From Phytomonas francai (lineage: Eukaryota > Euglenozoa > Kinetoplastea > Trypanosomatida > Trypanosomatidae), in the NCBI GenBank assembly GCA_001766655.1, contig MJCC01000021.1, positions 117,239-170,474 of the forward strand: a stretch of DNA of 53,236 nt, in the 5' to 3' direction. Positions 30,150-39,716 of this stretch are shown one piece after another (position 1 is the first letter of the stretch; the number at the start of each line of letters is the position of its first letter). The notes under the pieces were generated by a model that saw nothing but the letters and a program-made list of their open reading frames with translations, was not told where the DNA came from and did no database searches. Position numbers and translations under genes: made by a program.

Positions 30150-31567
30150 TCACTCGCCCTTTTTTTCACAGAAAAGAACAGATTCTGTCTTTTGATTCAC
30201 CTTTTTTTTTTCCAGAGGAAATAGTTGAACAAATACAGTAGGATATTGAGTAAAAAAAAGTTTTAACAACCCTCTTTGATTACCACCCTCAATGGGAGAA
30301 TGGTTTGTTATATGTATTTCCTTCGGAGAGCGTCTTCTTTATGTTTGCCTTTTATTCAATTTTTCAAACCTATTTTAACCGTTTTGTAATTACCAGATAT
30401 GTTATATTACAAAGTACATTGCTCATGAGTGGGAAAGTCGCATTGGATAGCGAAGAATAATATGGAAAGAATGTGTGTAAAGATGCTTCTGTGTGCGGAT
30501 GTTGTGGTTGTACAGGCAAAAGTAATTGCTTGGCATGCGAAGGTATTAAATAATATTATAGCGGGAGTTTTTTTCCACCTTTGACACTGTGATGTTGCGT
30601 AGAACAGATCCGCTTTTGGGGAGATAGGAGAGAGCGATATAGGAATTTAAAATATGCTTGCAGAAAAGAGATTTTTGAAGATATATATATATATATATAT
30701 GATTCACATTAGGGTGCGTGCCAATCTTATTGTGAGGCAAGACCTCTTTCTTTTTCTCTCCATCTACAATATACTATTCTACCTTTTATTTCTTGGTTCT
30801 CGATGTGCGCATCACATACATTTTTTACCCCTTTGCGCATTTAATGTGATATAAATTACCTAGCAAAGAAGACGCGCGGTTCATCGTTTCTATTTTCCCC
30901 TCCTTGTGTTCGTTAGAGCCGGGATTTTTGACTTACCATTTAGAGGTTTCATGTGAGTTCCTATGTTATTTTATATTAGTTACGCTATAACGAGACTAAC
31001 TTTTGAGACATGTTCAAACAAACGCGTATGCGACTTGATAAGTGGTTTTAACCGTGCTGTGAGGCCATTTTATTTCAAAGACCGAGGTACTAACTGTTAA
31101 CACTTTTAGGGAGTATTTACCTTTTCAACACTTTAAGGCTGAGTAAATGTGTGATACCAGCCTGCAAGTGTCAAAAGGAGGACACACATCCATTATCAAC
31201 ATACACTTGCCCGTGGGAAAAGGTAAAATGACCTACACCCGACACTACACGTTCCCAAAAGGTTCTCCTACATGGAGAAAGGGAAGTCGGAATGCGGAGG
31301 TACAATGGAAACGAAAAGTGAATCCAAAAAAAACACATATTCTCGTGTGTGTTTTAATCAGAAGTATTGTGTGTTGGTATATCTGGCAAGAATGAGAGCG
31401 CGCGTAGACGGGCACATTGTTGTTAATAGGAGGTCTAAACGTAAAGGAATAAAGAGTTTTTTAATATTTTTATCGATACTTCTTTTTGAATCTTATGCAT
31501 TTCTTTTCATGAAGTGTAGGTTTTTGTGGTATACTTGCCTTTTTTTAAAACAAAAACACACACACGT

Positions 31568-31601
31568 CTATATCTATATCTATATCTATATCTATATCTA
31601 T
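31568..31601. repeat. CTATAT hexanucleotide tandem repeat
   Basis: About five to six units, then TA-rich sequence. Confidence 0.85.
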
Positions 31602-31665
31602 TAATATAATCTGGACTAGCCATGCTACAGACGTCTTCTTATGTCACCATTACACATTAAAGCAT

Positions 31666-31701
31666 GGGGGGGGGGGNGGGGGGGGAGAGAGAGAGAGAGA
31701 G
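31666..31701. repeat. G-run with ambiguous base followed by (AG)n
   Basis: Twenty positions of G containing N at 31677, then about eight AG units. Length is uncertain because of the ambiguity. Confidence 0.85.
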
Positions 31702-31979
31702 AAAAGGGGGTGGGAGCTTTCAGGGCACGAAGAGGTATATATTCATGTAGTATTTCAAAAACAAATTTATGTGAAAAGTATCCGTGTTAGTTTTACGGTA
31801 GATTTTATTGCAACAAGCGATAAGAATTCGGAAATCGAGCCAATGTGTAAACGGTATTAGTACCAATGTGATGGAATTTCTCCTTTTCCTAACGGTGCAT
31901 GCTTTTGTTTTTTCTTTTTTATTTGCTTCATTCCCCTGCTTCTACGCTTTTGCCGCAAACGTGCGCATTTCTTCATCTG

Positions 31980-31992
31980 AGTACACCAACAG
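31980..31992 (+). promoter_or_regulatory. Predicted trans-splice acceptors for IML1 gene
   Basis: AG at 31980-31981 and 31991-31992 follow a long T/C tract. They leave a leader of only 12-24 nt and support the ATG at 32005 over earlier out-of-frame ATGs. Confidence 0.55.
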
Positions 31993-32004
31993 GTTTCGAT
32001 CAAA

Positions 32005-35000
32005 ATGCGTGAAAATAGTCGAACACCGCACGACGAAGGCGCACCCCCGGCGGCGGATCTCTCCTCGACGCGGAATGGCGCCGGGCTCCGCCGGCCGCGG
32101 CGGGGCGCGAAGACGACGGCCGGGGCCCCGAGCGGCAGCGACGCCCCCGTCCCGGTCGTCTTTCGGGTCCACCAGGACAACTTCTCGAAGGTGGGCTTTT
32201 TGTTCTGCCCGAAGAACTTTTCCCTGCCGGGGCCCGCGGACGGGGATCGCGCGGGGGGCTTCGCCGAGGCGATCCTCGAGCTTCGGCCGTCCGACGAGGA
32301 GGAGGCCGCGCGCGGGCGGGCGGGGGGCCGGGGCCCCTTCGCGCGCCTTCACCCCTCCGGCGGGTGGATCTGCCGCGCGATGGCCTTCAACGAGAAGGAG
32401 GCCGCGCACGCGAGCGGGGGGGTGAGCATCCACCACGCCCTCACGCAGCGCTGCCCGCTCATCAACGAGGTCGCGAAGGGCGGCGCGACGGCGCGGGTGA
32501 TGGCGTCGTACGCGCAGGTCGTCCAGCGCTTCGGCCTCTCGCACGTCGAGCTCGCCTTCGAGCACCAGTTCCTCTCGCGCTCGGACTTCTTCCTGGCGGC
32601 CGGCGCCCTCCGCGGGCGCATCCTCTACGACGGCGAGGAGCTCCACCTCTGCGGCTTCCGGCTCCGCGTGCACGAGCTCCTGCAGGCCGACGCCGCGGCG
32701 CCGCGGCGGCCGCTCGCGCGCGTCGGCTGCGGCCTCGTGACCGCCGCGACTTTGGTGAACTTCCAGTCGACGTCGCCGGTGCACTGCGTCGTCGTCGAGC
32801 TCGCGAGCGAGATGTGGGAGGCCGCGCTGGACGGCGCCGTCGGCCTCGAGTGGGCCCTGCAGTTCGTGCGGGAGCTCCTCCAGCGGCAGCTCCCGCGGCG
32901 CCGCGCGACGCCGCTCGTGCGGGTCGTCTTCGCGGGCCGCCTGCGGCCCGAGTACGCGATCGCGGGCACCACCGACGTCTTCCACGCGATGGACCTGCCG
33001 TGGATGCGCGTGCGGGGCGGCGCCGAGGCCGACGCCGTCGAGGAGATCGGCCACCACTGCGCGGCCTTCGTCGAGCGCGTCCTGCACGCGGCGCGGGAGG
33101 GCCTGCTCCGGCGCGAGCTCCGCGCGGCCGCGGCCGGGGCGGACGCGGCCTCGGAGGCGGCCTCCGCGCGCTCCGACGCGAGCGCCCTCGACGACGCGGA
33201 GGCGGCGGCGGTTCGGCGGGCGGCCGAGCTCTCGCCGGGGCGCCTTTTCGTCCCCGCGCGGCGGGCGAACACGCTGGAGGCGATCGGGCTCGTCCTGGAG
33301 CGGTGCACGCACCACTACGTGGACCGCCGGCTGCACAACGCCGGCCAGGCCGTGACCGTCGTCTCGGCCGGGAAGGGCTTTTACGAGGCGACGGGCCGCA
33401 TCGCGCAGGTGAACGGGGTGCTCCTGCACGACGTGGGGATCCGGCGGGTCCACGTCGTGTGCGTCGGGCGGCCGCCGCTGCACGTGACCCCCCTCCTCGC
33501 CTACCGCCCCGCCGCCGACGGCGGGCTGCGCGCGCAGCACCACCTCTACCGCGGCCCCCGCCCGGCCCCCGCGCGGCTCTACGAGCGCCCGCCCTGGATG
33601 GCCGTCCTCTTCTACCACCCCGGCCTCGAGGACGCCGCCGCCTTCGAGCTCCTCCCCCGCGAGGAGTGGGTCCGACGACAGGCGCGGGCCAACGAACGAG
33701 GAGGAGGTGGACCCCCCCCGCTCGAGGAGCGCCCGCCGAGGACGCGCCGGGACTCCGAGGGCGCGAGGGGCGACGTGCTGATCCCCGGCCTCGGCCTCCA
33801 GCGGCTCGCCGTCCCGCGGGTGATCTACCCCGCCTCGGGCCCGACCGCGATCGCGGTTTTCTTCCCGGGCTGGAGGCTGCTCGCCGGGCCGCCGCGGGCG
33901 CGCCTGGCCGCGCGCGGTAAGCTCCCCCCCGTCAAGGTCGTCGACTTCGACTACGTCGTGAGGGGGCCGGCGAGGCCGTGGGGGGGGGAGGACGCCAGCG
34001 CGAGCCCGGACCGGACCCGCGAGAGCGCCGCCGAGACCTCGACGAGCTTCGCCTCGAGGGAGTGCCGCTGGGAGGCCGCGGGGAGCCCGGCCCGGCCCTG
34101 CGGGAGCTGCCCGAGCGTCCTCGACGCCAGCCCTGCGACCTTCAGCGGCCCGCTCGCGTCGACGGTGCTGCGCGACGTTGTGCAGCCGACGAACGCCGTG
34201 CACGCGGCCTCCTGCCCGCTCGAGGGGGGCTTTTGCTCGCCAAGGAGGAGGGGGGGGGAGGAGGAGGAGGGGGGGGTGGGGGGGCGTGCGTGCGGGGGAT
34301 GGCTGCGCCGCGCCGCCGCGAGCGTCAATCTGCCGCACCGGCGCGCGACTTTACCGGGCGGCATCCGCGGTTTGTGGTACTGCCTGCTCAGCATGCCCAA
34401 GTACACGACATCGCGCGTGGTGGCGTGCGCCGGCGTGAGCTTCTCCTCAGGGGTCTCCTCCTCCTCCTCCTCCTCCTCGGGGTCGGGGTCGTCGTCGGAC
34501 TCGGACGACGCGAACCCGGGGGGGTCGTCGCCGACACTTTCGGGGGCCGAGGCCCACGGGACCGGGGATCTCGAGGTCGACGACGCCCTCACCGCCGCGC
34601 GGCGCTGGCGGGGCCTACGGCGGTGGCGCCAGGTGCGATGCGCCGCGCGGCCCGGGGTGGGCCACTACGGCAGCAATATCCTCGACAACGACCTCCAGAG
34701 CGGTACGCTCATCCTGGAGCTCTGCATCGACGGCGGCGCCGCGGACGCTTCGGGAGGGGGGGGCGGGGAGCCTTCGTCGGCGTCATCGCTGCCCTCCCCT
34801 GGCGCGCTGTATTGGTCGCCGAAGGTGGTGCTCGAGGACGAGGTATGGGGGCTGCTCATGACATGCTTCCGGAGCCGCGACGAGCAGTTCGCCTTCAGCG
34901 AGGAGGACGACCCCCGCTACCCCGAGGCCGACGCCGTCGTCGACCACCTTGGCGCGGAGTTCCAGGCTGGGTTGATCTTTTGCCGATTCCACGCAGGCAT

Positions 35001-37083
35001 CTCCGCGGATGGCCGCACCCTGATCCTACCCACGCACAGCAACGCCAGCGTTTTCCAATCCCCCTGCGAGGTCGTCTTTACGCCGCACCCCTTGTTCTTT
35101 GAGCGGCAGTACGGCGCGGGTTCCCGGGGCCTCTGCAAGGCCGCCGCAAAGGAGGACCCTGGCGGCGCCGACGACGCAGCCGAGTATCTGTCGATCCCCC
35201 TCGCAGGCGGCTGCGGGGCGGTTGCCGTCGACGACGACGCGGGGGTGCGGGGCGCCGGTGGGCGCAGCCCTCACCACCGGCACTCCTCGCCGTGCGCGTT
35301 CAGCGGCATTCCCTCGGTCGGCGCGGCCGAGGAGCGGACGGCGCGGCGTCCGCTGGCGGCGGGCGAGGACGACGATTCACGCGCGGGGCCCTTATTGCCG
35401 CCAACCTCGACGCCCGCCGCCATCACGGTCGCCTACATCCAAATTCGCGATAACCTGCTCTTTGCGATCGAGCCGACGGGGGTGCTGCCGCTGGGCGCGG
35501 CGGGGGCCGGCGGCTCTCCGCCGTCGCGGGGCCTCGACGCGGGCGACCCCACGCCCGCCGAGGACCCCGACGACTCCCTGCACCCCCCGCCGCCCGCCGC
35601 CTCCGCGCTCCCGCAGTCGGTCGCGAACATCACGACGGCGGCGGTGCTTCGTCGGCGGTGGTTCTTCGCGCACCCGTCCGTCGGCCTCGAGGCGGGCTCG
35701 GCGGCCGCGTGGTCGGAGCTCTGCGCGTGCGCGGTGCTCCCGCTCTACGGGGTGAAGCCCGTCTACCCGCGCGACGCCTTCTACGCGGTGAGCCCGCACC
35801 AGTACACGGTCGACCGCGGGGCCGGGGCCGGCGGCGAGGGCGACGTCCTCGAGTTCGTCCTGCAGCGGCTCCAGCAGCAGTACCAAATCGTCCTGGCGGG
35901 CGCGCCGCTGCCGGCCTGCGGGGCGCACGCGGCGCTCTCGGCGAACGCCGGCCTCGAGCTCTCGATCGGCCACCAAACGCACGCGCTGACCGTCGGCGAG
36001 ACGGCGAGCAGCCTGTCGGTGCGCCGCCGGCTGCACCGCGGGATGTACCGCAACGGGCAGGTCAGCCGCGTCCTCGCCTACCGCTACGCGCTCTGGAACT
36101 TCCTCGACGACCGCTTCGACCGCCGCGAGGCCCACATGGGCGTCCAGATCGGCGAGAAGAACGACTACGCCTGGGAGGCGCTCGACCTGTGGGTGCAGGG
36201 GCGCCTCCGGGAGCCGATCCCGCGCGGCCATGACACCTGGCTCCGGCCGCGCGAGATCGCCGTCGCGCTGGTCCCGGAGAACCCGGCGCGGCCGCCGGCC
36301 TTCGCCGAGTTCCTGCAGCTCATCAACAACCGCACGAGCGTCCACCTTCGGCAGCAAAAAGGCGTCGCGTGGCGGCTCGACGAGACGCCGCTCGCGGTCG
36401 CGGCCACGGCCGCGGCGCCGGCGGCCGTCACGATCGTGCTCGTGCAGGGCCACCCCCACACCCTCGGTGCCCGCACCATCGTCGACGAGGCGACCGGCCG
36501 CAGCGTGGCCTTCGAGAAGCCCATCGATGAGCGCCCGATGGCCGTCGACGTCGTCCTCTCGCCGAGCTATAACCCGAACTGCATGTACCCGCTCAAGCTC
36601 GCCTGGCTCGCGTGCGCGGGGTCGGTCGTGTCGGATTGGCTCGCCTCCTTCATCGCGAACGCCGCGCGGTACCGCTTTCGCGGCGTCCCCCTCCCCTGCT
36701 ACGGCGTGAACCCGAAGGAGGAGCTGCTGACGGTGCACACCACCGTGCGGGCGGCCGAGCGCGAGGCCCTTCTCCGGCGCCTCCTCCTCCTCCTCACGGA
36801 GCCGCGGTACCGGTACTACCCGGACGCCCCCGTGATGGGCCGCGGCTGCCGGCTTCTGCACGCCAGCGGGCTCTGCTACGTCGTCGCCCCTTCTGTTGGA
36901 GGCGAGGTCGTGCGGTGGTACCCCAACGCGTGCGTCGCCCAGGGCGCCCCGATGCAGCGCGAGCTCCACCAGCGATTCCTCGAGGCCGTCGAGGCCGCGC
37001 GGGGCGAGCTGCGCCGGGCCTCGGCCGCCGGGGAGGCGGGCGAGCACCCCCCCGACGTCGGGCTAGGGCCTACCGTACGGTAG
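32005..37083 (+). CDS. IML1: IML1/DEPDC5 homologue (GATOR1/SEACIT subunit)
   Basis: A 1692-residue protein. Blocks matching IML1/DEPDC5 occur in family order: N-terminal domain from about residue 50; the VELAFEHQFLSRSDFF block at about 183, compare ELTFKDQYIGRSDMW in the family; HHYVDRRLHNAGQ with VVSAGKGFYEA at about 434; and VCVGRPPLHVTPLLAY at about 485. Later come WSELCACAVLPLYG at about 1236, LQRLQQQYQIVLAG at about 1285, LELSIGHQTHALT at about 1317 and a C-terminal PLKLAWLACAGSVVSDWL block at about 1525. IML1 is the Rag/Gtr-binding subunit of GATOR1, which restrains TORC1 at lysosome-type membranes. Residues about 650-1130 are a poorly conserved Gly/Ser/Glu-rich insert. Only about 100 residues separate FLQLINNR from the C-terminal domain, so the DEP domain seems absent. 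Very GC-rich. Confidence 0.85.
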   Translation: MRENSRTPHDEGAPPAADLSSTRNGAGLRRPRRGAKTTAGAPSGSDAPVPVVFRVHQDNFSKVGFLFCPKNFSLPGPADGDRAGGFAEAILELRPSDEEEAARGRAGGRGPFARLHPSGGWICRAMAFNEKEAAHASGGVSIHHALTQRCPLINEVAKGGATARVMASYAQVVQRFGLSHVELAFEHQFLSRSDFFLAAGALRGRILYDGEELHLCGFRLRVHELLQADAAAPRRPLARVGCGLVTAATLVNFQSTSPVHCVVVELASEMWEAALDGAVGLEWALQFVRELLQRQLPRRRATPLVRVVFAGRLRPEYAIAGTTDVFHAMDLPWMRVRGGAEADAVEEIGHHCAAFVERVLHAAREGLLRRELRAAAAGADAASEAASARSDASALDDAEAAAVRRAAELSPGRLFVPARRANTLEAIGLVLERCTHHYVDRRLHNAGQAVTVVSAGKGFYEATGRIAQVNGVLLHDVGIRRVHVVCVGRPPLHVTPLLAYRPAADGGLRAQHHLYRGPRPAPARLYERPPWMAVLFYHPGLEDAAAFELLPREEWVRRQARANERGGGGPPPLEERPPRTRRDSEGARGDVLIPGLGLQRLAVPRVIYPASGPTAIAVFFPGWRLLAGPPRARLAARGKLPPVKVVDFDYVVRGPARPWGGEDASASPDRTRESAAETSTSFASRECRWEAAGSPARPCGSCPSVLDASPATFSGPLASTVLRDVVQPTNAVHAASCPLEGGFCSPRRRGGEEEEGGVGGRACGGWLRRAAASVNLPHRRATLPGGIRGLWYCLLSMPKYTTSRVVACAGVSFSSGVSSSSSSSSGSGSSSDSDDANPGGSSPTLSGAEAHGTGDLEVDDALTAARRWRGLRRWRQVRCAARPGVGHYGSNILDNDLQSGTLILELCIDGGAADASGGGGGEPSSASSLPSPGALYWSPKVVLEDEVWGLLMTCFRSRDEQFAFSEEDDPRYPEADAVVDHLGAEFQAGLIFCRFHAGISADGRTLILPTHSNASVFQSPCEVVFTPHPLFFERQYGAGSRGLCKAAAKEDPGGADDAAEYLSIPLAGGCGAVAVDDDAGVRGAGGRSPHHRHSSPCAFSGIPSVGAAEERTARRPLAAGEDDDSRAGPLLPPTSTPAAITVAYIQIRDNLLFAIEPTGVLPLGAAGAGGSPPSRGLDAGDPTPAEDPDDSLHPPPPAASALPQSVANITTAAVLRRRWFFAHPSVGLEAGSAAAWSELCACAVLPLYGVKPVYPRDAFYAVSPHQYTVDRGAGAGGEGDVLEFVLQRLQQQYQIVLAGAPLPACGAHAALSANAGLELSIGHQTHALTVGETASSLSVRRRLHRGMYRNGQVSRVLAYRYALWNFLDDRFDRREAHMGVQIGEKNDYAWEALDLWVQGRLREPIPRGHDTWLRPREIAVALVPENPARPPAFAEFLQLINNRTSVHLRQQKGVAWRLDETPLAVAATAAAPAAVTIVLVQGHPHTLGARTIVDEATGRSVAFEKPIDERPMAVDVVLSPSYNPNCMYPLKLAWLACAGSVVSDWLASFIANAARYRFRGVPLPCYGVNPKEELLTVHTTVRAAEREALLRRLLLLLTEPRYRYYPDAPVMGRGCRLLHASGLCYVVAPSVGGEVVRWYPNACVAQGAPMQRELHQRFLEAVEAARGELRRASAAGEAGEHPPDVGLGPTVR

Positions 37084-37087
37084 GCCC
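37066..37087. repeat. Perfect 22-bp palindrome over the IML1 stop codon
   Basis: The half-site GGGCCTACCGT is followed directly by its reverse complement. The TAG stop (37081-37083) lies within the right half. Confidence 0.9.
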
Positions 37088-37642
37088 ATCCCTCCTTCCA
37101 CCACCCCGGGAGCCCCACCCACGCATTTTTCACCGTATCGTTCGACCGACTCAGCTCGATGCCACCACTATCCAATTCGGAACACAAGGAACCCCCATCG
37201 AAACCGCTCGCCTTCTGGGTCTGAGCGGAGGAAGGGAGAGAAGGAGAGAGAGGGAGAGAGGGGGGGGGGGGACATTTTGGATGCTTTTAACCCTTTATCA
37301 AGGACTCGTTATCAGGTGTGGATCGATACCGTTGCTACCATTCGCCTTCTTAGTTCGCTTACTCATTTTTGTCTCGCCTATTTTCTTTTTTAGCTGTGTT
37401 GGTGCCGAATTTACCTCCTCTCCTTTCTTCATTTTCTTGGTCTTGTTTTCCTTTCTTTCCACAGGTTAGAGAAGGAACAGGTTGAACAGACTTCGACGGT
37501 TACACAGACACACACACACATACACACATACACGCACGCAGGAGACCGATCGCATCTCAACTTTTACAAGTGATTTTTTTCTTTTTTCATAGGGGAGAAG
37601 GGCTCCTTTCACACGCTTCTGTGCGGCTACTCAAATAGAGGG
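37084..37642. other. Spacer IML1-RSP9
   Basis: A GA-rich stretch and a 12-G run (37260-37271) are followed by pyrimidine tracts, a CA microsatellite at 37508-37532, and a final T/C tract with the RSP9 acceptor. No gene is seen. Confidence 0.55.
37591..37592 (+). promoter_or_regulatory. Predicted trans-splice acceptor AG for RSP9
   Basis: A tract of T and C (37574-37588) ends in CATAG. The leader would be about 50 nt. An alternative AG at 37463-37464 follows an even longer C/T tract. Confidence 0.55.
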
Positions 37643-38647
37643 ATGGTGTTCAGGGACGCGGAGCACCTGCCCCTGGTGGGCAAGACCTTATCCATTGCGG
37701 AAAAGACCTCCCTGCAGTGCTCGATTCCCCTTCTTTCCAGCCGCTACCACAGCCCCGCCACCTTCTGGGGAAAGGTCACGGGATTCTGGGGCGACTATCT
37801 CATTGCACAGGTGGCCCCGAATGGCTTCTTTGGCCCTCGCATCAGCTTTTTCAGCACCAATGGAGGCGCAACATGGACGCATTTAGAGGACGTCGAAGAG
37901 CGGCAGGCGGAGTTTTGTGAGCAAATCCGTGGTGTTTACCAAGGCAACCCGGACTACACCTACAAGATACGGTATGACATTCCGCCCGAGCCGGAACCCG
38001 TGGTGGAGATTCCCTCCCTAGACGATGAGCTGAACCGGATGGGCGATGCGCTGAAGAACGTAATCAAGGAGGCGGCCTCCGAGGGCGGCGGTGAAACCGA
38101 CGAGGAGGAGGAAATGGAGGAGGGGGAGGAGGAGGAGGAGGGGGAGGAAGAGGAGGAGCAAGAGCCTACGCCACCGCGGCGTCGCGTCATCAAACCGAAG
38201 TTTATGATTGTTGCCATTAGGGAATCTTCTCGGTTGGCGCATTTTATTAAGCTGCATGATGCCGCGTGCAGGCTGGTGGTGCGCAATGAGTACGTCCTTT
38301 ACGGGGACGCGGTCGGCAGGCGTAATCTCAACTTCACTGGCCACTACCTCCACCAGGCGTTAAAGCCGTCTTGCTATCTTAAGGCGCACGCGTTTGGGTC
38401 GCCGGAGCGAAATTCAATCCTCTACGGGCCGACGTACAACGTGCACAGCGATTACCTCCTCCCGATCACGGAGGACATGCCGCAAGGGGTCTGGACCGTC
38501 AAGCACGACGCGACGATGAACGTCGTGGTCGTGGAGAATCTCTTTTTCGAGGGTAGCTTGTTCTGGTACAAACCTGGTACCCTAGAGCGAGGACAGGTCT
38601 ACTATGGAAATGGCGAGAGGAACTTTGAGTTGTGTTTGCAGCTGTAA
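37643..38647 (+). CDS. RSP9: Radial spoke head protein 9 homologue
   Basis: A 334-residue homologue of RSPH9/RSP9, a component of the radial spoke head in 9+2 axonemes that links outer doublets to the central pair and governs the flagellar beat. The N-terminal block with FWGKVTGFWGDYLIAQ matches the family's FWG+I.G...DYYIAQG pattern. The C-terminal block PQGVWTVKHD then GSLFWYKPGT and VYYGNGERNFEL matches the family ending IPKGSWSIQ...YVYVGTGEKN. Between them is a Glu-rich insert at about residues 151-172, which with flanking linker makes the protein longer than the roughly 276-residue human form. The gene indicates a flagellated organism. Base composition is moderate compared with IML1 just upstream. 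Confidence 0.9.
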   Translation: MVFRDAEHLPLVGKTLSIAEKTSLQCSIPLLSSRYHSPATFWGKVTGFWGDYLIAQVAPNGFFGPRISFFSTNGGATWTHLEDVEERQAEFCEQIRGVYQGNPDYTYKIRYDIPPEPEPVVEIPSLDDELNRMGDALKNVIKEAASEGGGETDEEEEMEEGEEEEEGEEEEEQEPTPPRRRVIKPKFMIVAIRESSRLAHFIKLHDAACRLVVRNEYVLYGDAVGRRNLNFTGHYLHQALKPSCYLKAHAFGSPERNSILYGPTYNVHSDYLLPITEDMPQGVWTVKHDATMNVVVVENLFFEGSLFWYKPGTLERGQVYYGNGERNFELCLQL

Positions 38648-38694
38648 AACCCACGTGGTCGGGAATCGAGCATCATTTAGCGGAGGCAAGGGAG

Positions 38695-38727
<33 letters not shown>

Positions 38728-39716
38728 AAGGGAGAGAGGATGTGGGCGCACTTTTTTTTTACTGTTTTATTGTAAAATATGTGTGTGCTCTTTATTTGGG
38801 AACGATGTAAATTATTCATGGGACGGTGATAGTCTTATTTCCCCCTCCCCCTTTTGCGAGACGCGTATGTTTAATAGAAGTGGAAGGGATTCCAACACAA
38901 GCGAGGGAACTGGTGAAAAAACGGTTTCTTAACCCACATTTCATGGAGTGGCGTCACAATGGGACATATCCGCTCACCTTTATACTACTAATAGGCTATG
39001 TTCTCTCCCCCCCCTCCCTCCCCCCCTCCCTTCTTCCCTTCTTGTGCATCATGTGCTTTGTTCTCATGCTGATAGCTCTTTAGTGATAATTCAATCAATT
39101 GTATATAAGTAAGACTTTTGACCTCACGTGGGAGGAGACACACCACGAGATAATTAACGAACAACAAGAAAGTATTTGAACATACCAAAAAAATTAAGGA
39201 GCAAAGGGGGTGCGCGATATTTGTAGCTGTAAAGGAGGGGAATCGGAAGAAAGTAATACCACAAAGTCAATTCTAATTCTTCTTCTTTAGTATTTGGAAA
39301 AGCATTTTGTTCTCAAATATTTAGAAATTGAGTCACAGCAAAAAAAATAACCTCCCCAAATAACTTCATTTCTCCATAAGGAGCAGGAAGTAGAAGTGTG
39401 GAAGGGAGCTTTTATTTTGCGCTCTTTTCTCTCCAAGAATCCTCATTGACACGTAGTTTTAATTAAGTTCTAGCGATTTATTTAGATAATCTCGGGACCC
39501 CTCATCGTCAGCCAATCAACCTCTCCCCTCCCTTTCCTTCCTCCCCCCCCCCCTTCCCCCATCCTTGCTATCTTAAATATAAAATCAAAGTAATTATTGC
39601 ACAGCGGCCTATTTTCAATAGCACCATTATCGTAGTACATTTGCATTTGCGTTGCTTACTTAATCCCTCTTTCAAAAAAAAAAAAAGAGGCTGAACCGGG
39701 TTAAATAATTTGAAGG
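38648..39716. other. Spacer RSP9-PA200
   Basis: An (AC)n(AG)n microsatellite (38695-38727) follows the RSP9 stop. C/T-rich tracts lie at 39007-39043 and 39521-39566, the latter with an 11-C run (39543-39553). Candidate acceptors for PA200 are AG at 39589-39590 and 39686-39687. No gene is recognised. Confidence 0.5.
38695..38727. repeat. (AC)n(AG)n microsatellite
   Basis: Five AC units followed by about eleven AG units, just downstream of the RSP9 gene. Confidence 0.85.

Larger units (their letters stand above)
29262..32004. other. 2.7-kb spacer between kinase and IML1 genes
   Basis: AT-rich, no gene supported. It holds an 18-C run at 30132-30149, (TA)n at 30681-30700, and a hexanucleotide CTATAT repeat at 31568-31601. 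A G-run with one N (31677) at 31666-31685 runs into (AG)n. Open frames at 31147-31395 and 31272-31604 overlap these repeats and look spurious. A long pyrimidine tract at about 31875-31955 precedes the IML1 acceptor. Confidence 0.5.

Noticed and set aside
31147..31604. Two overlapping short frames before IML1
   Set aside because: They overlap CA and CTATAT repeats and have no recognisable content.
33700..34320. Possible frameshift in the G-rich stretch of IML1
   Set aside because: Conserved IML1 blocks before and after the stretch are in the same frame, so no net shift is needed.
31942..34338. 798-codon minus-strand open frame
   Set aside because: It is a mirror of the GC-rich IML1 gene. Its protein is an Arg/Ala/Glu low-complexity string, while the plus strand shows conserved IML1 blocks.
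35392..37047. 551-codon minus-strand open frame
   Set aside because: Antisense shadow of the C-terminal half of IML1, caused by G/C third positions.
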